Source: Streptomyces sp. NBC_00250
Lineage (GTDB): Bacteria; Actinomycetota; Actinomycetes; Streptomycetales; Streptomycetaceae
Assembly: GCF_036192275.1 (NCBI RefSeq)
Contig: NZ_CP108088.1
Location: forward strand, 1 to 64,000
DNA: 64,000 nt
Direction: 5' to 3'
Below the pieces are notes generated by a model that saw only the letters and a list, made by a program, of their open reading frames with translations, was not told the origin of the DNA and did no database searches. The position numbers and the translations under genes are program-made. Shown here one piece after another: positions 1-8,160 of the stretch (its first letter is position 1; every line of letters begins with the position of its first letter).

Positions 1-435
1 TCCCTTAGCGCTGCGCGCTAAGCAAGCGCAGCGGTTCGCTGCGCTCACCGCACCCCGCGTAGCGGGGTGGTCCCCTCCGCTGCGCTCCGGGGACTGAGGG
101 GGGCCGGCCCGCTGCGCGGTCCGGGTTGCGGGTGGGGAAGGCTCGCTGCGCGAGCCTCAAAGAGGGGGCGTGTTTAGGGCGGGACCACATTGCTGCGCAA
201 TGTGCCAGCGAACCGCCTCGCTGCGCTGGCGGGCCCGGCTTCGCCGGGCCGGGGCCGGCCCTTCGGGCCGGACGGGTTCGGGTTTCGCTTCGCTCCACCC
301 GAACGGCTCGCTTCGCGAGCCTGGGTGACCCCGTTTCACGGGGTCCGGGCCTATGGCCTGTTGCGCGGGTCCGCTGCGCTCCCCCGCCCTGGTCCTTCCG
401 GCTCCGCCTCCAGGACTGAAGCCCGCTTCGCGGGC
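1..435. repeat. Telomere-like array of short perfect palindromes
   Basis: Almost every 20-40 bases hold a perfect inverted repeat with a 3-nt loop. Examples are 4-22 (8-bp stem, TGC loop), 51-69 (GTA loop), 139-157 and 186-204 (8-bp stems, TGC loops), 232-250, 255-271, 305-321, 328-344 and 421-435 (TTC loops). Streptomyces linear chromosomes and plasmids end in such palindromes with GCTGCGC or GCTTCGC apexes, which fold on the 3' overhang during terminal patching by the Tpg/Tap system; the 186-204 hairpin closely resembles one in the archetypal telomere. The usual CCCGCGGAGCGGG opening is absent, so the outermost bases may be missing or the telomere may be a variant type. Confidence 0.85.
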
Positions 436-481
436 CTGGCCAGCAGCAGGGTGGGGGTGTCTGCCGTATCGCGGCTCCCGG

Positions 482-904
482 TCAGGGTGCGAAATACCAG
501 CAGTACAGAGGCTGACGAAAGCCCTCTGCCCTGCGGGCCAGATCCGCCAGCCCCATCAGGATCCCGGCCGCTGTCTCGGCTCGCACACCCTCATCCTTGA
601 CTGCGGCAAGCTCAGCCCATGCACCCGCAACCTCAACCAGCCGTTTATTGCTCGCCTGCACCAGAGCGGAGCACAGGCGAGAAGGGAGCTCGAACACCGT
701 GAAGCCGTCATTCTTCATCGGCACCACATCACGCGAGTCTGTAGCCACACCCCCTACTAGCAGGACCTCCCAGTCCGCCACCGCATCGTCGGGGTAGAAA
801 TCCGCGCACGCGAACGCGGGAAACCCATGCCGGCGCTGCCGCGGCCCGACCTGAGTAGCCACCTCATCATCCGGTGCCACGAAGAACTCGATAGTGATAG
901 GCAT
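482..904 (-). CDS. Hypothetical protein, 140 aa, next to the telomere
   Basis: Start chosen at the ATG giving MPITIEFFVAPDDEVA; an open frame continues upstream but looks unlike protein. The product is acidic, without signal peptide or membrane segment, and I recognise no catalytic motif. The N-terminal strand MPITIEFF followed by APDDE resembles a class of small Streptomyces proteins of unknown function. It is the first gene after the palindrome array and is transcribed toward the chromosome end. No strong ribosome-binding site is visible. The reading is supported mainly by codon bias and length. Confidence 0.6.
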   Translation of the reverse strand: MPITIEFFVAPDDEVATQVGPRQRRHGFPAFACADFYPDDAVADWEVLLVGGVATDSRDVVPMKNDGFTVFELPSRLCSALVQASNKRLVEVAGAWAELAAVKDEGVRAETAAGILMGLADLARRAEGFRQPLYCWYFAP

Positions 905-1298
905 CACCCGATCATGCCAGTCCACCCCTCGCAGTGATGTTTCATTCTGTTCTCCAGATTGAAACTGGCCCAGGGGCATGCCGCGGTGAGGCCCACCTCG
1001 CAGAGCGGGCTCCCCAGCCAGCAGGCATGGCGCCATCGCCGTAACCGCCACCACGTACCGGGGATCGCTGAACTTGCGGTGTACTCAACCAACCTGCGCA
1101 GGCACGCCCAAAGCCAGAAACCCACAGGTCAGACCACCGGGGCATTCCAAACCTGCACAGACTCAGTGAACCACCCAGCCAAAAACCCGCTCACCCGAAC
1201 TGCACAACACCAGGTCCTTGGGCTGTCCCGTAACTGGGCGGTACCCCCTTGCCGATCCCGGATCGGGCTGTGTCAGAGGCTGGTGACAGGATCGAGGG
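905..1298. other. Gap without a recognised gene
   Basis: About 390 bases with lower GC than the neighbours between two divergently oriented hypothetical genes. I see no convincing coding frame, repeat or RNA. Promoters for both flanking genes presumably lie here. Confidence 0.4.
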
Positions 1299-1955
1299 GT
1301 GCTGATCAAGGGATATGACGTAGGCCCATTGGTGCCGGGCGAGTCACTGCTGGTCCACCCGGGCTTCTGGTCGAACTACCTCTTGGCGATGTGTAGCGAC
1401 GGGGGGTGTGCCGAGCGCCCGGTTCCGGAGTGGTTCGGTGAGGACGGCGCCGATGCCGACGTCCTGTCCGAGGTCCTCTTCGATCCTGAACGCTGGCCAG
1501 TGTTCAGGGTGCCGGCACATGACGGCCCCGGATGCGTGGTGATCTACCGCAACTTGGATGGCGACTACGGCACCGACTACCTCCTCACCCATCCAGGCAG
1601 AAGCTACGTCGAGCAGATCGCCAGCTGGGACGGAGACTTCTCAGGCACTGGGCTGACATGGCACGACCTCATCCGGATCGCTGACAGCCCGTCCCTTGCG
1701 GCCGAAGGCGTCCAGGACACGGCCACCCGCTTCCTGCTACTGCTACCCCTCCTCACCGACCCGGACGTGCCGGAAACCGCATCGGCAAGGCTTACCGCCG
1801 CCCTGACCGCAGTCGGCGCGCCGCAAGACACTGCCTCCATCGCGGCAGAGCACCTGCTGGCCCACCTCACGAGAAGATCCCGCCACGACCCCACGTGGGC
1901 GTCTCCGCTGAGCCGAGCTCCCGGATCAGGGCCAGATGACGTCGTGACGTCGTGA
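1299..1955 (+). CDS. Hypothetical protein, 218 aa
   Basis: Begins with GTG (VLIKGYDVGP) just after a GAGGGG purine run. The sequence is soluble and acidic in its first half (for example WFGEDGADADVLSEVLFDPERWPVFRV is rich in D/E and aromatic residues) and helical and Ala/Leu-rich in its second half. I do not recognise a family. The last residues are encoded by a tandem TGACGTC repeat that runs through the stop codon. Codon bias is typical of Streptomyces, so a real gene is likely, but function is unknown. Confidence 0.6.
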   Translation: MLIKGYDVGPLVPGESLLVHPGFWSNYLLAMCSDGGCAERPVPEWFGEDGADADVLSEVLFDPERWPVFRVPAHDGPGCVVIYRNLDGDYGTDYLLTHPGRSYVEQIASWDGDFSGTGLTWHDLIRIADSPSLAAEGVQDTATRFLLLLPLLTDPDVPETASARLTAALTAVGAPQDTASIAAEHLLAHLTRRSRHDPTWASPLSRAPGSGPDDVVTS

Positions 1956-1960
1956 CGTCA
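1937..1960. repeat. Three tandem TGACGTC(G/A) units
   Basis: TGACGTCG, TGACGTCG and TGACGTCA follow one another directly at the end of the preceding gene and just past its stop. Each contains the palindrome GACGTC. It may be a chance run or a small binding-site array; nothing in the context decides. Confidence 0.5.
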
Positions 1961-2096
1961 ACCCACGGCCGACCATCAACTGAACGTTCATGAGAGTCCG
2001 TGTCCCGGCCGTACCGTCCCAGACGGTGCAGGCGAGTTGGGCCCGACAATGGCGGGGCCCGCCAACCCCGGAACGGGACTGGCGGGCCATCGCCGT

Positions 2097-2119
2097 CAGC
2101 GGCGCTCCGGGCGCCGCTG
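2097..2119 (-). terminator. Stem-loop after the secreted-protein gene
   Basis: CAGCGGCGC pairs with GCGCCGCTG around a 5-nt loop, 12 bases past the stop of the minus-strand gene ending at 2132. There is no T tract, as is common for Streptomyces terminators. Confidence 0.5.
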
Positions 2120-2131
2120 GTGCCCTGCCCG

Positions 2132-2548
2132 TCAGGGGCGTCCGTAGCGCTTGCAGGCGAGGGCCGTGACCGGGGGGTCGGTGCGGCCGTTGTCGAGGCA
2201 GACCCGCACGAACGCCGCTCCGCCGGGAACGTCCGCGGGGACGGTCATCGTGAATCGGGCACTGCCACCGCACACCGCGTACCTGCTCCAGTCCACCCTC
2301 AGTTGCCGACCCTGACTGTCCAGGGTGTAGACCGTGGTACCACGACAGCCCGCCGGGCTGACCGACTTGTGCGTCCCCTCCACCACAACCGAACGGTTGT
2401 ACCACTTGATGGTGCCCCAGGTGTACGTCTCCCCGTAGTAGACGTCGAACTGACTGTCCGGGACGACCGCGCTGGCGGCGGGTGCGGCAGCGAGCGTGCC
2501 AGCGCTGAAGGCAAGCGTGGCGGCGGCAGCGGCAAGACGTGTACGCAA
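2132..2548 (-). CDS. Small secreted protein, 138 aa
   Basis: The start is a TTG preceded by a GGGGGG ribosome-binding site seven bases upstream. It gives an Arg-containing N-terminus, a hydrophobic Ala/Leu core and an APAASA cleavage site, a standard Sec signal peptide of about 28 residues. The mature part (VVPDSQFDVYYGETYTWGTI onward) is beta-rich with a few Cys residues, suggesting a small disulfide-bonded extracellular domain. Function is not recognised. It is followed by a stem-loop terminator and stands alone. Confidence 0.65.
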   Translation of the reverse strand: MRTRLAAAAATLAFSAGTLAAAPAASAVVPDSQFDVYYGETYTWGTIKWYNRSVVVEGTHKSVSPAGCRGTTVYTLDSQGRQLRVDWSRYAVCGGSARFTMTVPADVPGGAAFVRVCLDNGRTDPPVTALACKRYGRP

Positions 2549-2719
2549 GACGGACCCCCCGTTGGCGAAAGCCCATCGACATGAAAGGCCCCCACCACTG
2601 TACGAAGGCCGGCGCCCAGCCATACAGAGAAACACCACTTCTCCGCCGGATACACCTCGAACCCGGCCCTGCTCACCACACAACGCTGGGCCCCGGCGAC
2701 CAGCCCACGGCGGACCGCG

Positions 2720-3335
2720 GCGCTCGGTGTCGAAGCCGTAGCGGCGGGCGAAGGCCGGCCACCTCGGGTCACCGCGCTGGCCCTCGGTCGCTGGAAGCCC
2801 GTACGCGCGCATCTGCTCGTAGGTGAGCAGCACCCGGTCACCGAGCTCCAGCAGCCGGTGCGCTCCACCCAGTCCCGCTCGATGTCCTCGCCGGAGCAGT
2901 CGAAGTCGCCGACCACGAGTAGACGGGCTTTGCGTTGCTCGTGGGCGACGCAGTGGCGGACGTCGTCGGCGTACTGAAGCCGCGGACCACGAGCACCGGG
3001 CTGCCCGCGAACTCGAGCCAGCCGGTCAGCTGCTGGCGGAGGGTGTCCTTCTCGGCTGCGACGTACACGGCCTGCTTCTGGCCCGTGGTGTGGTCCAGGC
3101 GGAACCAGTCGGGCATCTCGGCGGCGAACGCGCCGGCGTCCGGCCCGGCCGGTGGGACGTGGACTTCGCGGATGGTGTCGATCAGGTCGGGGAAGCGGCC
3201 TCCCGCTGGGCCTGTGCCAGCCGCGAGGACAGCCGGCGGTACGTCGGCGGCGTGTGCGGCAGCACGCCCTCGGCTGTCGCGACCGTCTCCGACTTCAACC
3301 CGACGTCGAGGTTCAGCAGGTGTCCAGCGTGTAGA
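2720..3335 (-). pseudogene. Broken Toprim-domain (Spo11/TopoVI-A-like) protein
   Basis: Three minus-strand frames must be joined to read one protein: an N-terminal piece with LNLDVGLKSETVATAEG and PTYRRLSSRLAQAQRE, a middle with LEFAGSPVLVVRGF, then VVGDFDCSGEDIERDWVERT and finally LLTYEQMRAYGLPATEGQRG. The GDFDCSGEDI motif is the acidic DxD part of a Toprim domain, as in plasmid and phage proteins related to the TopoVI A subunit. At least two frameshifts separate the pieces and the C-terminus dissolves near 2720. It is a decayed gene, probably from a mobile element. Confidence 0.6.
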
Positions 3336-3365
3336 GGCTGTCGCGCGGCGGCGGGCATCGCGGTA

Positions 3366-4964
3366 TTACTGGATCCGGCCTGCCTGCAGGCGCAGTTCTT
3401 CCCCGCCGAATCCGGCGCGGAAGCCGGGGTCGTGCGAGACCGCGACGACGGTACCCGGGTAGTGGGCCAGGGCCTGCTCCAGTTCCTCGACCAGGGACAG
3501 CGCCACGTGGTTGGTCGGCTCGTCCAGGACCAGAAGGTCCACCGGGCGTGTCACCAGCCGGGCCAGTGCCAGGCGCCGTTGCTGCCCCACGGAGAGCGCG
3601 ACCACGGGCAGTGCCAGGTCTTCCTCGTGGAAGAGACCGAGGGCCAGCAGCTCCTCGGCGTACTCCTCGGCCGGGCCGGGCCGGCCGGCCGCGAAGGCAT
3701 CGAGCAGGGGGCGCCGGCTGGGCGCGGCGGGCAGCTCCTGCGGCAGGTAGCCGATGCGGGCCGGGAGCCTCGCGCTGCCGGTGCCGGGCTCCAGGTCACC
3801 GGCCAGTACGCGCAGCAGGGTGGTCTTGCCCGCCCCGTTGGGGCCGGTGACCAGTAGTCGCCCGCCCGGAGCGACGGCCAGGTCCTCGATATGAAGTCGG
3901 CCTCCGACGGTGACACCGGCCAGCAGAGCGGGCTCGGCCTGGGGGCCTGCGGTCTTCAGGGCCGCGGTGAAGCGCAGCGGCTTCGGCGGGGCGGGTACGG
4001 GCGACTGCTGAAGCTTCCACAGCTGCTGACGGGCCGCGCGCACCTGACCGCCGAGCTTGGCCTCGTGGGAACGGCGGTGCTTGCCGAAGCCCTCCCGCGG
4101 GTCCTTGCCGCTCACGGCCAGCCGCTCGCCCGTGGAAGCGACGAGCTTCTCCGTCTGAGCCAGCTCGGTCAGCCACTCCTGGTGGCGCTGCTCCCAGCGC
4201 GCCCGGGCGGCGGCCTTGGCGGTGCGGTAGCCGGACCAGCCGTCGCCGTACCGGGTGATCGAGCGGGTGTCGCGGTCGACCTCCAGGATCACGTTGGTCA
4301 CCCGCTCGAGGAAGTCGCGGTCGTGAGTGACTGCGACGAGGGTGCCGCGGTGGGCGCGCAGCTGCCCGGCCAGCCAGTCGACGGCGTCGCGGTCGAGGTG
4401 GTTGGTCGGCTCGTCCAGCAGCAGCAGCTCAGGTTGCGCGGCCAGCACGCAGGCCAGCGCGAGGCGGGAACGTTCCCCGCCCGACAGGGTGCCGAGCACC
4501 CGGTCGGTGGTGAGGTGCCTCAGGTCCAGCCCGTACATCGCGGCCGTCACGCGCGCGTCGGCCTCGTAGCCGCCGCGTTCCTCGAACGCGGTGAGCAGCT
4601 CCCCATACGCGTCGAGGGCTGCCGCGTCGGTCAGATTCGCTTCGGCCTCCCGCAGGAGCCGCTCCAGTTCGCGCAGGTCGGCGAGCGCCTCGTCGATGGC
4701 GTCCTGGACGGTGAGGGCGGGGTCGAGGTCGAGGGTCTGGGCTAGGTGGCCGGTGCCGCCGGGGAAGGCGACGGTGAGCTCGCCGGTGTCGGGCTGCTGC
4801 AGGCCGGCGAGCAGGCGCAGGAAGGTGGACTTGCCGGAGCCGTTCTCGCCGATCACCCCCGCCCGTTCGCCGGGGCGGATTGTGAGGGTGACCTGGTCCA
4901 GGACGGAGCGGTCACCGAAGGCCTTGGAGACGTCTTTCATCGCCAGCTGGGCGCGTGCGTGCAT
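3366..4964 (-). CDS. ABC-F family ATPase, antibiotic-resistance (ribosomal protection) type
   Basis: 532 residues with two ABC domains and no membrane segments. Domain 1 has Walker A GENGSGKST at about 39-47, signature LSGGERSR and Walker B LLLLDEPTNHLD; domain 2 has GPNGAGKTT, a degenerate signature LSVGQQRRLAL and LLVLDEPTNHVALSLVEEL. The charged linker between them (RREGFGKHRRSHEAKLGG region) corresponds to the ribosome-probing arm. ABC-F proteins of this kind (TlrC, OleB, CarA, SrmB in Streptomyces) dislodge macrolides, lincosamides or pleuromutilins from the ribosome. The ATG start has an AGGGAAA site upstream. No biosynthetic cluster adjoins it, so it may be a stand-alone resistance gene. 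Confidence 0.9.
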   Translation of the reverse strand: MHARAQLAMKDVSKAFGDRSVLDQVTLTIRPGERAGVIGENGSGKSTFLRLLAGLQQPDTGELTVAFPGGTGHLAQTLDLDPALTVQDAIDEALADLRELERLLREAEANLTDAAALDAYGELLTAFEERGGYEADARVTAAMYGLDLRHLTTDRVLGTLSGGERSRLALACVLAAQPELLLLDEPTNHLDRDAVDWLAGQLRAHRGTLVAVTHDRDFLERVTNVILEVDRDTRSITRYGDGWSGYRTAKAAARARWEQRHQEWLTELAQTEKLVASTGERLAVSGKDPREGFGKHRRSHEAKLGGQVRAARQQLWKLQQSPVPAPPKPLRFTAALKTAGPQAEPALLAGVTVGGRLHIEDLAVAPGGRLLVTGPNGAGKTTLLRVLAGDLEPGTGSARLPARIGYLPQELPAAPSRRPLLDAFAAGRPGPAEEYAEELLALGLFHEEDLALPVVALSVGQQRRLALARLVTRPVDLLVLDEPTNHVALSLVEELEQALAHYPGTVVAVSHDPGFRAGFGGEELRLQAGRIQ

Positions 4965-5062
4965 GATTCGTTTCCCTGGGTTGGTTCGAACTGGGGAGCG
5001 GAAGGAACGCCGGGCCGCCGCAGCTCATCGGAGTGCGGTCTGCTCGGGCGTGGCGCCCTGAA

Positions 5063-5101
5063 TCAGCGGAAGTCGTAGTGCGAACCCATACCTCCGACCA
5101 T
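5063..5101 (-). promoter_or_regulatory. Possible leader peptide upstream of the ABC-F gene
   Basis: A tiny frame encodes MVGGMGSHYDFR or, from the second ATG (5089), MGSHYDFR, with a GGAGG directly before the second ATG. It ends about 100 bases before the ABC-F start, and a small hairpin (GGGCG/CGCCC, 5046-5058) follows. ABC-F and erm genes are often controlled by ribosome stalling on such leaders. This is an inference from position and layout only. Confidence 0.35.
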
Positions 5102-5675
5102 AACAAGACGAACCGTCTCGTGCCACCTGGATGCGGACCGGGAGCTGCCGGGACAAGTGGTGGCCAGGCCGGTCAGGCCTGAGGACCAGCGACACCCGGA
5201 GCCGGAGCGGCTGCGCCGGCCGCCCCACGACAACCATCGGCCAGCCGGGCCCGGTCTACTTCGTGCTGCACGGCGTCGGCGGCGAGCCACGGGCGCGCGA
5301 ACTGGCAGCCGCGCTGCACGCCGCCCTCTGCGGCGACCTCGGCCCCCTGACCCGCGCAGTTCCTCCACTGTGAGGCCGCATGACCGCCGGCTTCGACCGG
5401 AAGGGCGTGGGACGGGGACGGTCTTGCCCGCCCGGCCGCCAGTACACGGCGACAAACCCGTTCGGGCCGACTCGATCAGCGTGGCGTTGCGGCCCGGTAG
5501 GTCGCGAGCCGCAGGTATGTCCGGTCGACGTGGGATAGCCGCCTGTACTTCCCGCGCCGCGCTGCGACTCGTATGCAGCGCCTCGGGTCGTCGCGGTGGT
5601 AGCGGCGGGCGGCTGGGACCTGCGGGGTACTGCAGCTCCGATCTGACCCACCTTGGCGAGGGACGGATCCGGGCG
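5102..5675. other. Gap with a possible gene tail
   Basis: No intact gene. A plus-strand stretch at about 5236-5373 (PGPVYFVLHGVGGEPRAREL then a Leu/Ala helix and stop) has gene-like codon bias and may be the C-terminus of a lost protein; I cannot name it. The remainder shows nothing convincing. Confidence 0.35.
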
Positions 5676-7313
5676 TCAGGGACTGCCTGCTGCCCGCCCT
5701 GCGAGGTATCCGTGCGTGCGTCGGAGCGCGTCAGCCATCAGGCCGTTTGCGAGAAGTAGCATCCACCCTCCAGGCAGGAGCACGGTGCGAATCGTGTATC
5801 CCGGGTTGGCGTCATCCGAGGGCTCAAGGCCAAACGTCATCGCGAGCACCCACAGACCAAGAAGCGTCACGATGATGATCCAGCCGGTACAGATCACGCC
5901 TGCCGCCAGGCCGAACTTCTTCAGGTCTTGGCTGCCGGCCAGCCTCAGCAGGAACAGGAGTGCCAGGGCGAGGCCGGCCGCTGTACCGATGATCCCGGTG
6001 GGTATCGCCTGCCAGCTCGTCTCCACTCCGGGGATGCCGCTGGGAATCGCTTCCCAAGGGTGCTGCCAGTTGAAGCGCTCGACTACGTGTGCCACTTGAG
6101 TGCCGGAGGGCTCCTTCTTCCATGTCTCCGAAAAGAGCGGCCTGAAGCTCGCGTAGACGAGCGCTCCCGCTGCCACGAGGATCTCTGCCACATGGGTGCC
6201 GATCACTTCACCCACCGATGGGGGCCCGATCGGGTTCGGCACCTGCTGCGGCAGTATCTGCGTACCCGGCAACGCGGCGGGAGCCGATGAGGTGTCAGGC
6301 CCGGCCTCCGTCGTCCCACCGCCTTCATCGCCACCCGTCATGTACGGGGAATCGGGCTGATTACGAAAGGCGGCGTCTGGCGCTTCCGAGCCGTCGACAG
6401 CGAGGGCGCGCAAAGCGCTGGTGCGCGCCTGGATAGCCGCGCGGGCACCGGTGATCCCCATCCAGGCGCCCGGGCCGAGTGCGTTACCCAGCTCTTCCTC
6501 GCACCACTCCCGCACACGTAACGGTGTCGGGCGTTGGCCGGGGTCCTTGTGTAGGCAGGCGGCGATCAGTTGGCGCAGAGGTGGAGTGAAGAGGGACACG
6601 TCCGGGTCGTCGGCGACGACGCGGTGGGCAACGGCCCACTCGTTCTCCGCGGCGAACGCCTCACGGCCGGCGGCGAGGAAGTACAGGGTGGAACCGAGCG
6701 CGAAGATGTCGGAGGCCGCGCCGACGGCGCGGCCCGAAGCCTGCTCGGGCGACATGTACAGCGGGGTGCCGATCCGGGTGGAATGGCTCCGGTAGGTCAC
6801 CGACTGGGTCAGAGATTTGACGATGCCGAAGTCGATGACCTTCGGACCGCTCTCGTCCAGCATGATGTTCCCGGGCTTGAGGTCCCGGTGCACCACGTTC
6901 GCGGCGTGGATGTCGGCGAGGGCGTGGGCGATGCCCCAGGCCAGCAGCATCACCTGCTCGGTCGGCAGCGGACCGTGATCGGCCACCAGGTCCCGCAGGG
7001 AGGGCCCGGCCACGTACGTCGTGGCCAGCCATGGCCGCTCGGCCTGGGGGTCGGCGTCCAGCAACGGCGCGAGGTGGGCACCGCGCACCTTCTGTGCGGC
7101 GCCCACCTCGCGCGCGAATCGCTGTCCGAACTCCGCGTCTCCGGCGAACTCGTGACGGATCACCTTCAAAGCCGTTGGCTGCCCACCGGGGGAAAGAGCG
7201 AGAAACACCTGCCCCATACCGCCCTCGCCCAGCCGCGCCACCAGCTGAAAGCCCCCAAGACTGTCCGGATCGTCCGACTGCAATGTAGGAAATTGAAACG
7301 CTGCCCTCGTCAC
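5676..7313 (-). CDS. Membrane-anchored Ser/Thr protein kinase (Hanks type)
   Basis: GTG start with a GGGGAG site six bases upstream. The kinase domain spans about residues 20-280: glycine loop LGEGGMGQVF, catalytic Lys50 in ALKVI, HRDLKPGN at 142-149 with the catalytic Asp, DFG at 161-163 and the GTPLYMSPEQ activation-segment end. A Gly/Pro/Thr-rich linker follows, then about four hydrophobic segments between residues 370 and 535. That places the kinase in the cytoplasm and the C-terminal domain in the membrane; no PASTA or other sensor repeats are present. It is monocistronic, with a 250-base upstream region. Targets cannot be told from sequence. Confidence 0.88.
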   Translation of the reverse strand: MTRAAFQFPTLQSDDPDSLGGFQLVARLGEGGMGQVFLALSPGGQPTALKVIRHEFAGDAEFGQRFAREVGAAQKVRGAHLAPLLDADPQAERPWLATTYVAGPSLRDLVADHGPLPTEQVMLLAWGIAHALADIHAANVVHRDLKPGNIMLDESGPKVIDFGIVKSLTQSVTYRSHSTRIGTPLYMSPEQASGRAVGAASDIFALGSTLYFLAAGREAFAAENEWAVAHRVVADDPDVSLFTPPLRQLIAACLHKDPGQRPTPLRVREWCEEELGNALGPGAWMGITGARAAIQARTSALRALAVDGSEAPDAAFRNQPDSPYMTGGDEGGGTTEAGPDTSSAPAALPGTQILPQQVPNPIGPPSVGEVIGTHVAEILVAAGALVYASFRPLFSETWKKEPSGTQVAHVVERFNWQHPWEAIPSGIPGVETSWQAIPTGIIGTAAGLALALLFLLRLAGSQDLKKFGLAAGVICTGWIIIVTLLGLWVLAMTFGLEPSDDANPGYTIRTVLLPGGWMLLLANGLMADALRRTHGYLAGRAAGSP

Positions 7314-7569
7314 GAAGCACTCCCCCTCGTCTCCCCACGCGGGGATACCTCACGGCTCGACCGCCCGCCCGTTCGCCCCACGAGCGTAGAACCCTGCCTG
7401 CCGTTCCACCAGAACAGCCGAAGGCCCGAGTTGCCTCGCTCATTGGCACAAGGCAAGCAGCTGGCACAGAGCGCCTCAGCTCCGTGCCAGCAGGCCCCGG
7501 CAAGATCACCAACAGCATCCGGAATGTGTGCCAGAACCTAGGTTCGAGAGCACTTGTCGATGAGTGACG

Positions 7570-7698
7570 GGTTCTGGCACAGATCTTTGGGAGCCGTCGC
7601 GGAGCGTTACCTCGATGTTCGATTGCGAGGGACTGGCTCGTGCGAGACGGCGTACGCCTTGGTGTCTGACAGCCGGAAATGACGCTCCCTCAGGTGCA
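7570..7698 (+). mobile_element. Solo end of an ISL3-type insertion sequence
   Basis: Starts with GGTTCTGGCAC and matches, in inverted orientation and with only scattered differences, the terminal 128 bases of the ISL3 relic at 54100-54227. No transposase coding survives beyond the first tens of bases. It is therefore a solitary left-over terminus, abutting the 7773 gene. Confidence 0.7.
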
Positions 7699-7772
7699 CC
7701 GCTCCCAGGGGCAGCGCCCCGTTCGCCTATGAGACCGCAGTCGGTCTCAGTGGCCCTGACACTTCAACCGCC

Positions 7773-7979
7773 GTGGCGGCGCGGAAGGCTGCCCGGGCGA
7801 TGGCCCGCGCTGCCGCAGTGCGATTCTGCGGCGACGAGGAGTGGATGGAGGCAGCCGGGATCATGGTCGAGGTGATCTGGCACGCGGGCGAGGCCGCCGG
7901 GCTGTCGCCCTTGGAGGGGCGCCCCAACTGCCAGGACCACCTTCTGGAGTCCATGGACGGGGAGATCCCCCAAGACTAG
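7773..7979 (+). CDS. Small hypothetical protein, 68 aa, possibly 5'-truncated
   Basis: GTG start (VAARKAARAMARAAAVRF). The frame is open back to a stop at 7731, close to the ISL3 end, so the original N-terminus may have been replaced. The product is mostly helical, with a conserved-looking WMEAAGIMVEVIWHAGEAAG stretch, no signal peptide and no known motif. A 10-bp stem terminator follows at 8001. Real coding is suggested by codon bias and the terminator; function is unknown. Confidence 0.5.
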   Translation: MAARKAARAMARAAAVRFCGDEEWMEAAGIMVEVIWHAGEAAGLSPLEGRPNCQDHLLESMDGEIPQD

Positions 7980-8000
7980 GAGCCGGCGGGCGAAGGCTGA

Positions 8001-8032
8001 CAGGGCCGCCGCCCGAGGCGGTGGCGGCCCTG
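8001..8032 (+). terminator. Stem-loop terminator after the 68-aa gene
   Basis: CAGGGCCGCC pairs with GGCGGCCCTG around a 12-nt loop, 22 bases past the stop codon. Confidence 0.6.
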
Positions 8033-8117
8033 CGCTGCCCTGACATCACTGCGAACGCGAGGCGGCTGTCACCGCGCGTCGTGCCGTTGCCGAGGCCGAC
8101 AAGTCGTCGGCGGGTGT

Positions 8118-8144
8118 GGGGGCGGGACGGCTGGTCCCGCCCCC
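8118..8144 (-). terminator. Terminator of the clamp-like gene
   Basis: GGGGGCGGGAC pairs perfectly with GTCCCGCCCCC around a 5-nt loop, 17 bases past the stop of the minus-strand gene ending at 8161. Confidence 0.7.
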
Positions 8145-8160
8145 GCGGGCTGCTGCTCGT

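Noticed and set aside
1..435. CRISPR array
   Set aside because: The repeated units are palindromes of differing sequence without constant repeats and spacers; no cas genes are in the window.
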